From: Myxococcus sp. RHSTA-1-4
GTDB lineage: Bacteria; Myxococcota; Myxococcia; Myxococcales; Myxococcaceae
Length of the DNA: 41,577 nucleotides
Assembly: GCF_020037125.1 (NCBI RefSeq)
Contig: NZ_JAIQDG010000059.1
Location: 1-41,577, forward strand
Direction of reading: 5' to 3'
The notes beneath the pieces were generated by a model, which saw nothing but the letters and a program-made list of their open reading frames with translations, was not told the origin of the DNA and did no database searches. Positions 1 through 8,266 of the stretch are shown here, one piece after another (within the stretch, counting starts at the first letter, position 1; each line of letters starts with the position of its first letter). The position numbers and the translations under genes were made by a program.

Positions 1-20
1 CGGAGGGACGGGCGGCCCAG

Positions 21-923
21 GTGCAGCAGGGAGCCCTTTACCTCGCTCCTTGCCCGTTACAGCAACACGCTCCTAGCCCTGCCACGAGCATCGCGCATGG
101 CCTCTTCGAGGCCATGAGTGAGGCCCTCCCGGCCCTCGATGACCTGCTTGATGAGGGCCCTGCCCTCTTCCAAGGGCTCCGCGAGTTGCTCGAAGACGTA
201 TTGCCCACGACTCCGGACGAGGTCTCCACCGCTCTCGTGGAGGCGGGGGTTGACCCGTCCTCGCTCGCTCCTGAGCAGATTGATGCCATCGCCACGAGCC
301 TCGGCGGAAACCAAGCAGCGCCTTCCGCTCCACCCGCCTCCGAGGGCGTGCGCTTCAGTGGGTTCGACAGCATTGAGGCCATCAACGACAGTCAGGGGAG
401 CCTGCCCACCTGCTTCCCGGAGACCGTCGAGAACATCATCCAGCTCTACCAGGGCGATGCCTACGGCATCCAGAATGAGCTGGCTCAACTGGTCTCTGAC
501 CAAGCCCAGGCTAACGGTTGGACGAATCCCAAGGGAATCATTCTCCACGGCCATCATCAGGACGTCTTCCAGATGCTGGGCATTCCGACCGAGCTGGTGG
601 CCTTCAATAGCCCGAACTTCAGCTTCGATTACTTCAAGGCGCACCTGGATGCGCAATGTCCCATCCAGCTGGGCGTGGACCCAGCGGACTTCGGCAATCC
701 CGGGCCGAATCCGCACAGCGTCACGCTGGTGGATGCGAAACCGGACGCCCAGGGCCGCTGGTTCTATCGCGTGCTCGACTCCGCCAATCCCCAGACGCAG
801 TGGTACCCCGTGGAGACCGTGGAGCGGTCGGCCCGCTCCGCCTGGTTCAAATGGAACGACGGTCACAATGGCAGCGCCATAATCTGCAAGCAGCCGGCCT
901 TACGCTGGCCATTCCGCACCTGA
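21..923 (+). CDS. Papain-like (C39-type) cysteine peptidase domain protein
   Basis: About 300 residues from a GTG start, but the frame is open to the window edge, so the true start may lie upstream. Residues 1-110 are acidic and low-complexity with no signal peptide. The C-terminal half looks like a papain-fold cysteine peptidase. Gln125 and Cys131 in SQGSLPTCF have the Q-x5-C spacing of the papain oxyanion hole and nucleophile. His232 in NPHSVTLV and Asp253 in YRVLDSA fit the His and Asp/Asn positions of C39-like domains. The substrate is unknown; it could be a protease, or the catalytic end of a longer toxin or effector. The last ~10 codons (after SAIICK) run into DNA just before a truncated rhodanese, so the native C-terminus may be altered. 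Assignment is by motif only. Confidence 0.6.
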   Translation: MQQGALYLAPCPLQQHAPSPATSIAHGLFEAMSEALPALDDLLDEGPALFQGLRELLEDVLPTTPDEVSTALVEAGVDPSSLAPEQIDAIATSLGGNQAAPSAPPASEGVRFSGFDSIEAINDSQGSLPTCFPETVENIIQLYQGDAYGIQNELAQLVSDQAQANGWTNPKGIILHGHHQDVFQMLGIPTELVAFNSPNFSFDYFKAHLDAQCPIQLGVDPADFGNPGPNPHSVTLVDAKPDAQGRWFYRVLDSANPQTQWYPVETVERSARSAWFKWNDGHNGSAIICKQPALRWPFRT

Positions 924-926
924 TCT

Positions 927-1511
927 AAATACGCCGTGGTCGCCTACGATGACCAGGGCGGCATGAATGCCGCTGCACGCATGTGGTGGATGGTGCGGGC
1001 GCTCGGCCACGAACGTGTGTACGTGCTCGACGGCGGCCTCGAAGGGGCGCGCTCGGCGGGCATGACGCTCACGACGGCGCTGCCGGACGTCGACGAGCGG
1101 CCGCCCTACCCGGCCGATACCTGGCGCCTTCCGACGGCGGACATCGACGAAGTGGAGCGCGCGCGCCTCTCGCCCTCCATGCGCGTGCTCGACGTGCGCG
1201 CCGCCGTGCGCTTTCGCGGCGAGCAGGAGCCCATCGACCCGGTCGCGGGGCACATCCCCGGTGCCCACAACGTGCCGCTGTCCGAAAACCTCGAGGGCGG
1301 CCGTTTCAAGTCACGCGACGCGCTGCGTGCCCTGTACGCGCCCATCCTGTCGGGCTCGAGCCCTGAGCAGTTGATCGTCCACTGCGGCTCCGGAGTCACC
1401 GCCTGCCACACGCTGCTCGCCCTGCAGCGCGCCGGCCTGACGGGCGCGAAGCTGTACGTGGGCTCCTGGAGCGAGTGGTGCAGAAACCCGGAGCGGCCGC
1501 GCGTCCCCTGA
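927..1511 (+). pseudogene. 5'-truncated tandem-rhodanese sulfurtransferase remnant
   Basis: The translation begins in the middle of a rhodanese domain: AVVAYDDQGGMNAAARMWWM and LDGG are the second half of domain 1 of an SseA/thiosulfate sulfurtransferase. A second domain follows with LDVRAA, HIPGAHNVP and the active loop HCGSGVTA (Cys about residue 152 counted from the GTG at 936). Full-length family members have about 280 residues; about 85 N-terminal residues are absent. An in-frame TGA at 921-923, the stop of the preceding gene, lies directly upstream, so no intact start exists nearby. A GTG at 936 could yield 191 residues containing an intact second domain, so low-level expression of a single-domain enzyme is possible. 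The remnant marks a deletion or insertion junction near 900-930. Confidence 0.75.
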
Positions 1512-1731
1512 GCTCGGCTCGCGCACTGCTCACAGCTCTGGGGCGCGGCGAACGTGAGGCGAACCGCGGCAAGGAAGCCTGGCACCTAGTGAACACAGGC
1601 GAGGGCTGGAGGATTGTACGCCGCACTCGGCGGAAGGTGGAGGCCGCGCCGTGAATGGACGTGTGCCGCACCGTCGAGAGCAGGGCGCGCCAGACAATCC
1701 TGACATATAGCTGTCACAGGCGGGGTATACC

Positions 1732-2490
1732 GTGTACGCCATGAACACGAAGGCACTGCCATCCCTGACCCTGCTCGAGCTGGCCGACCCCGGCCTCCCC
1801 GGCCTCGAGAGCTATTCCCCGTTCTGCCTCAAGGTGCACCGCGCCCTGAAGTACGCGGGCCTGCCCTACACGCGGGCGTGCGCGGGGAACCCGGCGTCGC
1901 ACCGGGCCCACAACCCCACGGGGCAGGTGCCCGTGCTGCTGGTGGACGGCGAGGCGGTGCCTGACTCCACGAACATCCTCGCCCGCCTCACCCTGCTTGC
2001 TCCGGACCGCTTCGCCGCCAGCCCGGAGGCCCTGCTCTGGGAGGAGCTCGCCGACACGGCGGTCAACGGCTTCCTCGTGGCGTCGAGGTGGGCGGACGAG
2101 CGCAACTGGCCGGCCACCCGCGCGGCCTACTTCGCCTCCATGCCAGCGCCGGTGCGCGCGGTGATTCCCAACCTGATCCGGCGCAAGGTGGTGCGGGGGC
2201 TGGTGGCTCGCGACGTGTGGCGCGCGGGCCCGGAGGCGTGCTGGCGGCGGTTCGAATCGCTGCTGGACCAGCTCGACGCGCGCGCCCCCGAGCAGGGCTT
2301 CTGGCTCCCCGGCGGGCTCGGCGTGGCGGACCTGGCCCTCTTCGGCCAGTTGCACAGCCTCCGCACGCCCCTCACGCCCTGGCAGGCGGGGCAGGTGGCC
2401 CTCCGGAAGCGGCTGAGCACGTGGCTGGACCGGGTGGATGAGGCTACCCGCGGCGCGGCCACGCCCCTCCACGCCGTGGAAGGGCCGTGA
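1732..2490 (+). CDS. Glutathione S-transferase family protein
   Basis: 252 residues. The N-terminal thioredoxin-like domain has the SPFCLKVHRALKYAGLPY signature (helix 1 with Ser/Cys in the glutathione region), then NPTGQVPVL with the cis-Pro and DSTNIL. An all-helical C-terminal domain follows, with the typical GVADLALFGQL segment near residues 200-210. Such proteins conjugate or bind glutathione or related thiols in the cytosol; the substrate is not predictable. The GTG at 1732 has a GGCGGGG stretch at suitable spacing; an ATG three codons downstream (1741) is an alternative. The gene stands alone: 220 bp without recognisable features precede it, and it converges on the minus-strand lipoprotein cluster. 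Confidence 0.8.
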   Translation: MYAMNTKALPSLTLLELADPGLPGLESYSPFCLKVHRALKYAGLPYTRACAGNPASHRAHNPTGQVPVLLVDGEAVPDSTNILARLTLLAPDRFAASPEALLWEELADTAVNGFLVASRWADERNWPATRAAYFASMPAPVRAVIPNLIRRKVVRGLVARDVWRAGPEACWRRFESLLDQLDARAPEQGFWLPGGLGVADLALFGQLHSLRTPLTPWQAGQVALRKRLSTWLDRVDEATRGAATPLHAVEGP

Positions 2491-2511
2491 CCGCCACAGG
2501 GGGCACGGCCC
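2483..2511. terminator. Hairpin between convergent genes
   Basis: A perfect 8-bp inverted repeat (GGGCCGTG / CACGGCCC) with a 13-nt loop overlaps the stop codon of the GST gene and lies before the end of the opposing 81-residue gene. There is no T-run, so it is only a candidate bidirectional terminator. Confidence 0.4.
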
Positions 2512-2534
2512 TCCACGTCACGCCCTGGGCGCGC

Positions 2535-2780
2535 TCACGCCCCCGAGCCGCGCACCGAGCGCCCTCCGAAGGGAGGGTCGGCCATGATGGCCCGGGCCAT
2601 GCGGTCCGCGAAGGCGCGGCCCTCCCGTGCGTAGGCGGCCGCCTCGTCCGCGTTGAGCCGCACGCGGACCTCGTACATGGCGATGCCGCCCACCACGACC
2701 TCGAGGGTCAGCGTCCCGTCCGGAGCCCGCAGCAGCCGATACATCAGCGGGCTCTGGATGAGGACCTCCTCGTCGCTCAC
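2535..2780 (-). CDS. Small conserved-looking hypothetical protein (81 aa)
   Basis: Starts at a GTG at 2778-2780 that overlaps the TGA of the upstream lipoprotein gene (GTGA overlap), which indicates translational coupling. The product has 81 residues with no signal or membrane segment. An N-terminal beta-rich half (LMYRLLRAPDGTLTLEVVVG, then MYEVRVRLN) is followed by a helical acidic/basic half (DEAAAYAREGRAFADRMARA). I do not recognise a family. Codon usage (strong third-position GC) supports a real gene. A longer reading frame continues upstream on the same strand, but it overlaps the lipoprotein gene in another frame and is not used. Confidence 0.6.
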   Translation of the reverse strand: MSDEEVLIQSPLMYRLLRAPDGTLTLEVVVGGIAMYEVRVRLNADEAAAYAREGRAFADRMARAIMADPPFGGRSVRGSGA

Positions 2781-3418
2781 GGGACCTCGGTGACGGTGGC
2801 CTGCTCCACCGGCGCGTTGATGGCCATGAGCTCCGGGATGCCGCCGGAGGTGTAGCCCCCGAACTTGAAGCAGTCCGTGTCCTCGGGCGTCTGGCACTTC
2901 CACACGCCCGGGTCCTCGTCCACCGGCAGGCGGGCGCAGGTCTTCGAGGCCGCCAGGTCCAGCGTCATCATCCGCAGCGTCCCCTCGAAGTTCTTCGCGG
3001 GCAGCCCGAGCGCCTGGCCGATGACCGCGGGGGCATGCTTCCCATCCACCATCGACTTCGCAACGGCCTCCTGGATGGTGGCCGCGGGGGCCGCGAAGAG
3101 GAAGCAGCCGCTGTCGTTGCACCGGCCGAAGTTCTTCGCGCCCGTCTGCACGATGAACTTCTGGTAGGCGCTGTCCGTCATCAGCCACGACACCTTGCGG
3201 TCCTTGAAGTTCTTGTCGACGTGCTGGTCGATGCCGTACGGGCTCGCGCGCAGGTCCGCGTCCTTGGAGATGGCCTTCTGCGTCTCGTCGCAGTAGGCCA
3301 CCGTGGACTCGAACACGGGCTCTTGGGGAGTCGGACGGACCTCCGCTCCCGTCTTGCAGCCCACGACGATGAACAGGGAGCACAGCAGGGCACTTCGGAG
3401 CATCACTCGCATTGCCAT
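2777..3418 (-). CDS. Lipoprotein of unknown function (213 aa)
   Basis: The N-terminus is a lipoprotein signal: MAMRVMLR, a hydrophobic stretch, then VVGC with lipidated Cys21. The mature part has several Cys residues (FGRCNDSGCF, KTCARLP, WKCQTP, DTDCF) that could form disulphides in the envelope. No known domain was recognised. It lies 93 bp downstream of the 600-residue lipoprotein and is coupled to the following 81-residue gene, so it appears to be part of the minus-strand cluster headed by the ECF sigma factor at 8143. The ATG at 3418 precedes the signal peptide directly. Confidence 0.7.
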   Translation of the reverse strand: MAMRVMLRSALLCSLFIVVGCKTGAEVRPTPQEPVFESTVAYCDETQKAISKDADLRASPYGIDQHVDKNFKDRKVSWLMTDSAYQKFIVQTGAKNFGRCNDSGCFLFAAPAATIQEAVAKSMVDGKHAPAVIGQALGLPAKNFEGTLRMMTLDLAASKTCARLPVDEDPGVWKCQTPEDTDCFKFGGYTSGGIPELMAINAPVEQATVTEVP

Positions 3419-3511
3419 TCCTCGTTTCCAGGGGAGATTGGGAATGCGTAGCTATCACAACGCGGTGGCAATGCCCCCGGCAACGCGTCCGCGCTGCCGG
3501 GGGGAGCGACG

Positions 3512-5314
3512 TCACTGGTTGTACCAGGCGACGTGCACGCTGGCGCCTCCATCCCAGGCCACCACGGGCCTGTTACCCGCGCCCATGACCATGGACAGCC
3601 GCCCGGTGCCGCTCGAACTCCCCACCTGCTCCACCGACTGGACGCCGAACGGGTACGTCGCCAGATGCACATGCGCGCCGAACGCACCGCCATTCCAGGC
3701 ATACACCGGGCGCCCCAGCGCATCGAGCACGGCCACCGGCCCACGGTCCATCTCCATGGAGTCCGAGTTCTCCACGGGCAACCGCTCCCAGTCCATCCCG
3801 GACCAGGTGGCGGTGAAGACGGTCGTCTGCCACGTGATGTCCGGCGCTGACTGCTCACTCCAGACAACCCGCGGGTGCTGGCCCTGCTGGATGACGAGCG
3901 CGGGGGCCCTCACGCCCAGCCCCGAGCGGTTCAGCGCCTGGAAGCCGCTCCCCAGCGCCGTCCAGCCGGCGCCAGCCCACCGGTGCACGTGGAGGTCGGC
4001 GGGCGCACTCGCGCTCGAGGACTCGGCCCATGCGACGACGACCCCGCCCTTCGCGTCCGCCGCCAGCGCCGGCGCCTGCGCCGAGATGACTCCGACGTCC
4101 GCGGCACTGGCCCGCCGCGGCGTTCCCAGCGCGACCCAGTGGTCGGTCTCCCAGCGGACGACGTGGACGCCTCCCTCGGCGCTCCACGCCGCGACGGGGC
4201 GCCCCTCACCATCCACGGCGAGCGCCGCGCCGTGGACCCGTCCTCCCCCGGCGTCGTTCAGCTGCGTGCCCAGCGGACGCCAGGTCCCCGCCTCCCACTG
4301 GAAGACATGGAGCGCACGCCCCGGCTCCAACCCGGTGCCCTGGAGGAACGCGACCACGGGGCGTCCCCCCGGGCCCATCACCATGCGCGGATGGCGCACC
4401 GTCGTCTCGGCCACGGCCTCTCCCGCCACCAGCGGACTTCCCTGGAGGGCCCAGCCGGTGGGCGTCCAGCGCTTCACGTAGAGGTGCTCCCCGGGCAGCG
4501 AAGGCGCCCCCAGGTCAGCGGCCGTGTAGGCCACGACGGGCTCGCCATCGGCCCCCAGGGCCAGGGCCACGCCGTCGGACACCGACTCGCTCGTGTTCGG
4601 GTTGGACTCCCAGTAGGTGGGGACCTGCCACGACCAGCGCAGGAGTCCCTGATCCTGCGTGCTCGGCGCCGACAGCGGGTTGCCCGCCAGGTCCATGAGG
4701 CCCGACGTCTCGAGAATGGCCGTCAGCGGCTCTTCGCGCGTGGAGTTGTAGGAAATGCTCAGCGTCTTTCCGTCTTCCGACAGCGTCGCGGACGAGGCGG
4801 CGTGCGTCACCGACAGCTGGTCGCTCCGCACACTCGCGGAGAGCATCGGCTCGGAGAACGTGACGCTGGCGACGCCCGTCTCCGCCCAGCGCACGTTGTT
4901 GCCCTGCGGCTGCGTCTCCACGACGGTGGGGGGCGTCCGGTCCACCACGACCGGATGCGTGGGGCTCTCGTACGTACGCCCCCGCCACTCGGCGCGGGCC
5001 TTGAGCTTGTAGGCCCCTTCCGGCTCGAAGGAGACGTCCCACGTGTACTGGAACGGCGGCGGGAGGACGGCGAGACGCTTCCCGTCACGTGTGAGCTCCA
5101 CCCGCTCGGGCGTGACGCCCGTGGTCTGCACGGTGATGAGCAACGACTCACCCCGGACATGGTCCACGGCCCTCGGACCGTTGATGTCCAGGACGAGCGC
5201 GTCCGCGGCGGGCGGCGCCTCACCATCGGACAGCCCTCCACACGCGAGCAGTGGCAGCAGACACGGGAGGAGGAGAAAGCGCGGTGCGCGGTGGGAGAGG
5301 GCTGGACGTGACAT
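3512..5314 (-). CDS. Large lipoprotein with Ig-like domains and repeat (propeller-like) region
   Basis: 600 residues. LLPLLACGG is a lipobox with Cys25, preceded by a basic n-region. Residues ~45-125 form an Ig-like domain ending in HPVVVDRTPPTV. Residues ~125-225 resemble the bacterial SbsA/Big_5 Ig-like fold (TVVETQPQGNN, VTFSEPM, LMDLAGNPLS). Residues ~230-600 hold about six or seven repeats with the pattern G.GRPVVAW / HVxxW, as in beta-propeller or FG-GAP-like surface proteins. It probably binds something at the cell surface; no enzymatic motif was seen. An AGGAG ribosome-binding site precedes the ATG at 5314. It follows the caspase-like gene by 71 bp and is likely co-transcribed. Confidence 0.7.
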   Translation of the reverse strand: MSRPALSHRAPRFLLLPCLLPLLACGGLSDGEAPPAADALVLDINGPRAVDHVRGESLLITVQTTGVTPERVELTRDGKRLAVLPPPFQYTWDVSFEPEGAYKLKARAEWRGRTYESPTHPVVVDRTPPTVVETQPQGNNVRWAETGVASVTFSEPMLSASVRSDQLSVTHAASSATLSEDGKTLSISYNSTREEPLTAILETSGLMDLAGNPLSAPSTQDQGLLRWSWQVPTYWESNPNTSESVSDGVALALGADGEPVVAYTAADLGAPSLPGEHLYVKRWTPTGWALQGSPLVAGEAVAETTVRHPRMVMGPGGRPVVAFLQGTGLEPGRALHVFQWEAGTWRPLGTQLNDAGGGRVHGAALAVDGEGRPVAAWSAEGGVHVVRWETDHWVALGTPRRASAADVGVISAQAPALAADAKGGVVVAWAESSSASAPADLHVHRWAGAGWTALGSGFQALNRSGLGVRAPALVIQQGQHPRVVWSEQSAPDITWQTTVFTATWSGMDWERLPVENSDSMEMDRGPVAVLDALGRPVYAWNGGAFGAHVHLATYPFGVQSVEQVGSSSGTGRLSMVMGAGNRPVVAWDGGASVHVAWYNQ

Positions 5315-5385
5315 CGGGGCTCCTGGCGAAGACCTGAATCGTGTGCGCTTTGGACACGCGAGCCGGTTTCGCTGGGAACCCGAAG

Positions 5386-6915
5386 TCAGAAGTTCCAGCC
5401 CACTCCGCCGCTGGCGCCGAAGCGCGCGGTGAGCCGGGGGCCCGAGTCCTCGGGGATGCGCGCGGCGCCCGCCGTCCCGGCCAGCACCACGGCCACCGGC
5501 CCCAGGTCGAGCCAGAGCGACGCGCCCACGCCCCCATAGGGCGCGAGCCCCGTCCGGGAGGTTCCCGGCGCCGTCTGTTCGAGGAAGAGCAGCCCCACCT
5601 CCGGCCCCACCAGGAGCGTGCCCTCACCTCCCCGGAAGCGAGGCCCCAGCCCGAGCCGCAGCTCCCACTCCCGCTGACGGAAGTCCTCCCACCGCGTGGA
5701 GCGGCTGGACCGCCATGAGGCCGTCGCGAAGAGGGCCTCGGCCACGCGGGGCACCAGGGGCGCGTGGAACGCCGCGAGGACCTGCACGCCGGTCGCGGAC
5801 GAGAGGTTGCCGCCCGTCCTCGTGGCGAAGGTGCCGCCCACGCTCACCCCGCCGCGCCACGCGTCTTCCGCCATCTTCCCCCGGCTGGCGACGAGCGTCC
5901 CATGGCGGAGCACTTCCGCGTCCACCGCCGCCACGCCCCGCGCCGGCACGGTGACTCGGGTCTCCAGCCATGCCGTGTCCCGGCGCACGCGCAGACGGTA
6001 GCCACCGGGCGGCACCGCGAGCATCACCGGCCCGCTGCCCTTGGAGAAGACGCCCAGCACCACGCCACCATCCTCTGAAGCAACCACCCACTCGCCCGGC
6101 TCGGGCACCGCGATGACGAGCTGGCTGGACGCGGACACGGGAGCGGTGAGGACCAGCTCGCCCTGCCCCTTCAGGTCGAAGAGGAACTCCGGGTGCTGCG
6201 TGCCGGCGCGCGTGAGCAGCGTGGACTCCACCGTGCGCCCATACGCATACGTATACGCCTCCTGGAGCGTGACGCGTCCGTCCTTCGTGAGGTCTCCCGC
6301 GCCGCGCAGCCCCGCCAGCAGGTGGTGCGTGAAGTAGGAGCCCTGGATGTCATCGGACTCCTGGGACAGCTCGTCCGCGCTGGACGAGGTGACGATGACG
6401 CGGCCCTGGATGGCGGGCGTGGACCACTGGACGAGGCGCTCCTCCACGGGCTGAATCCCCTTCACGCGCGTGGCGGCCCCCGAGCGGCACGAGTCGATGA
6501 ACATCACCGCCACCCCCACCGGGGCCTCTTCCACGAACCGCACCAACTCCTTCACCGGAAGCCGGGTGCCGGACAGGTGCAGCGAGTCGCCGTCCGCGTG
6601 ACTCGACACGTAGACGACGAGCTGGTCGGCCGGCCCCGCGTGACGCGCCATGCGCGCGCGCAGCGTCTCCAGCGCGGAGCGCACGCGGGCCGCGTCCGCG
6701 CCCGTGACGAACTGGGCGTCTTCCGGCAGGAGCCCGCCCGCCTCGCGGAACAGCGAGAACATGCGGCGCGCGTCGGAGTCCGCGAAGCGCAGCGGCTCAT
6801 CCGCGGCGAGTCCCCGGTTGGCGCCAATCAGCAGCGCGTACCTGCGGGGCAGCGGCTCGGCCGTGGCAGGGGACTGCGACAGCAACACGGCGGCCATCAG
6901 GGGGAGGAGCATCAT
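5386..6915 (-). CDS. Caspase-family (C14) peptidase with C-terminal barrel-like domain
   Basis: 509 residues, with an N-terminal signal peptide (MMLLPLMAAVLLSQSPATA). Residues 24-245 form a caspase-haemoglobinase fold: YALLIGANRG, the catalytic His106 in VVYVSSHADGD and the catalytic Cys143 in VMFIDSCRSGA. An EF-hand-like DLTKDGRVTLQEAYTY stretch (208-223) is typical of prokaryotic caspases. A beta-sandwich-like part (255-345) follows. From ~355 to the C-terminal Phe, alternating hydrophobic strands (GGVSVGGTFATR, WELRLGLGPRF, GVGWNF) look like a small outer-membrane barrel. Export suggests periplasmic or outer-membrane activity. The start ATG overlaps the stop of the anti-sigma gene by ATGA. 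The longer open frame upstream overlaps the anti-sigma gene and is not used. Substrate unknown. Confidence 0.75.
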   Translation of the reverse strand: MMLLPLMAAVLLSQSPATAEPLPRRYALLIGANRGLAADEPLRFADSDARRMFSLFREAGGLLPEDAQFVTGADAARVRSALETLRARMARHAGPADQLVVYVSSHADGDSLHLSGTRLPVKELVRFVEEAPVGVAVMFIDSCRSGAATRVKGIQPVEERLVQWSTPAIQGRVIVTSSSADELSQESDDIQGSYFTHHLLAGLRGAGDLTKDGRVTLQEAYTYAYGRTVESTLLTRAGTQHPEFLFDLKGQGELVLTAPVSASSQLVIAVPEPGEWVVASEDGGVVLGVFSKGSGPVMLAVPPGGYRLRVRRDTAWLETRVTVPARGVAAVDAEVLRHGTLVASRGKMAEDAWRGGVSVGGTFATRTGGNLSSATGVQVLAAFHAPLVPRVAEALFATASWRSSRSTRWEDFRQREWELRLGLGPRFRGGEGTLLVGPEVGLLFLEQTAPGTSRTGLAPYGGVGASLWLDLGPVAVVLAGTAGAARIPEDSGPRLTARFGASGGVGWNF

Positions 6916-7631
6916 GGGGCCGGACTCACGGTAACGGAGAGGCGGTAGTGGCGCGCCAGGCCCTTCACCTCCGAGGGCGGCGCGCAGTCCGCGGGCCGGC
7001 CCCGCTCCTCGCATCCGGCGACCGCGCGGGCGACGGCCTCCCGCACCCGGGCGAGCGGCAGGGGCTCGTCCGAGAAGAAGGCATCGAGCATGAAGTCGCC
7101 GGGCGTGATGACGAAGGTGGGCGACGCCGGAACCTCGACCGGGTCTCCGCTCCGGTCTCCACGCGACGGCCAGAGCGGAGCCGTGGCGCCCCCCGCGTCG
7201 GTGACGAGCACGAACGCATACCGGTGGGGCGCCGCATGCACCGAGAGGGTCACCACGTCGCCCGGACTCAGGGGCGCATCCACCGCCCCATCCCGCAGGC
7301 GCACGAGCGACACGAAGGGCCCACCCTTGATGCGCGTACCCTCGGACGGACTTCCCACCCACACCAGCACCGCGAGGCTCATGGCCATGGCGAGTGGGGC
7401 CGCGAGGCGCACCCAGGAGAACCACGGGCGAGCCGGGGCTGCCGCTTCCGCGTGGGCCAGGATGCGCGCCTTCCCACGAGAGAACTCCGGCGTCGCACGG
7501 AGGGCCACGCCCCGCTCGCGACGCCGGGCCAGCCGCGCGCGGCACTCCTCGCAGGCGTCCAGATGGGAGGGCGGCGGCCTGCTCCCCACGGTCAGCTCGT
7601 CGAGGACGAGGTTGGAGAGGTGCTCACTCAT
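6912..7631 (-). CDS. Zinc-finger anti-sigma factor with DUF4384-like domain
   Basis: 239 residues from the ATG that overlaps the sigma-factor stop (ATGA). His23, Cys27 and Cys30 in HLDACEEC form the HxxxCxxC zinc motif of ZAS anti-sigma domains. A single transmembrane segment spans ~73-93 (WVRLAAPLAMAMSLAVLVWV). The exported part (~100-200) has the pattern of DUF4384: LSPGDVVTLSVHA, YAFVLVTDAGG, LWPSRG. DUF4384 is often found in caspase-linked envelope proteins. It is inferred to bind the ECF sigma factor encoded just upstream in the cytoplasm and to sense an envelope state. The downstream caspase overlaps it by four bases. This assignment rests on motif, size, topology and context; the cognate pairing is inferred. 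Confidence 0.75.
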   Translation of the reverse strand: MSEHLSNLVLDELTVGSRPPPSHLDACEECRARLARRRERGVALRATPEFSRGKARILAHAEAAAPARPWFSWVRLAAPLAMAMSLAVLVWVGSPSEGTRIKGGPFVSLVRLRDGAVDAPLSPGDVVTLSVHAAPHRYAFVLVTDAGGATAPLWPSRGDRSGDPVEVPASPTFVITPGDFMLDAFFSDEPLPLARVREAVARAVAGCEERGRPADCAPPSEVKGLARHYRLSVTVSPAP

Positions 7632-8143
7632 GACGACGCCCCCCATCCGGGTTCGAGCGTGAGCTGGCGGGCGCGGACCCGCACCTTCTCCAGCTCCTTG
7701 CCCACCGTCTTGCGCGACAGGCCCACCACCTCGACGATTTCCTCCTGGGTGAGCCCATCCATGAAGTGCAGCGTGGCAATCTGGAGGGCCCGCTCATCCA
7801 GGTCGCGAGCGAGCGCTCGCAGCAGGTTGCGCGCCTCCACCTCCCCGGGCGACGCCCCCTCCTGCTCCTCCGAGGGCTCCGGCTCCCGGGTTGTCACGTC
7901 CCGCAGCGCGCGCGAGCGCAGCAGGTTGAGGCTGACGTGGGTGGTGACCCGGTAGATGTAGGTCATCGGACGCGCCTCCGCGCGAAACGCCCCCGCGGAC
8001 TCCAGCAGCCGGCAGAAGACCTCCTGCACGGCATCCCAGGCATCCGAGTCACGGCCAAGCAGGGTCCTGGCCCGGCCGAAGACGGTGGGCGCGTACAGTT
8101 CGTAGATTTCCGCGAGCTCCGAGGCGCTCAGTCCCCGTGCCAT
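7628..8143 (-). CDS. ECF-type RNA polymerase sigma factor
   Basis: 171 residues, the usual size for an ECF sigma-70. Region 2 is at ~10-80 (IYELYAPTVFGRARTLLG, DAWDAVQEVFCRLLES, TYIYRVTTHVSLNLLRSR). Region 4 is at ~115-165 (LDERALQIATLHFMDGLT, QEEIVEVVGLSRKTVGKEL), with the helix-turn-helix that reads the -35 element. It is first in an overlapping sigma / anti-sigma / caspase unit, so it probably drives its own operon and envelope genes. In the 120 bp upstream, a GGGTTCCC block followed by CGTGTCTCA could be an ECF promoter, but this is weak. Confidence 0.9.
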   Translation of the reverse strand: MARGLSASELAEIYELYAPTVFGRARTLLGRDSDAWDAVQEVFCRLLESAGAFRAEARPMTYIYRVTTHVSLNLLRSRALRDVTTREPEPSEEQEGASPGEVEARNLLRALARDLDERALQIATLHFMDGLTQEEIVEVVGLSRKTVGKELEKVRVRARQLTLEPGWGASS

Positions 8144-8200
8144 TTCGACTCCACGCCGGTTGAGACACGCGACCGGCCTGGCGTGGGAACCCGGCCCGCG

Positions 8201-8251
8201 AAAAAAGAAGCGGGCGGGCCCCGGACGGGCTCGCCGCCGGTACCCACCCGC
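8201..8251 (-). terminator. Intrinsic terminator after nadC
   Basis: Read on the minus strand downstream of nadC, a GC-rich stem of about 12 bp (arms at 8239-8251 and 8210-8222, with two G-T wobbles and one mismatch) is followed at once by TTCTTTTTTC at 8200-8209. This is a good rho-independent terminator for the CheW-romR-valS-nadC strand. A second overlapping stem with the region to ~8190 is also possible. Confidence 0.7.
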
Positions 8252-8266
8252 CCTTGTGGCCGCGCG

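Noticed and set aside
5386..7545. A 719-residue version of the caspase protein
   Set aside because: The N-terminal extension lies over the anti-sigma gene in another frame. The ATGA-overlapping start with a signal peptide fits much better.
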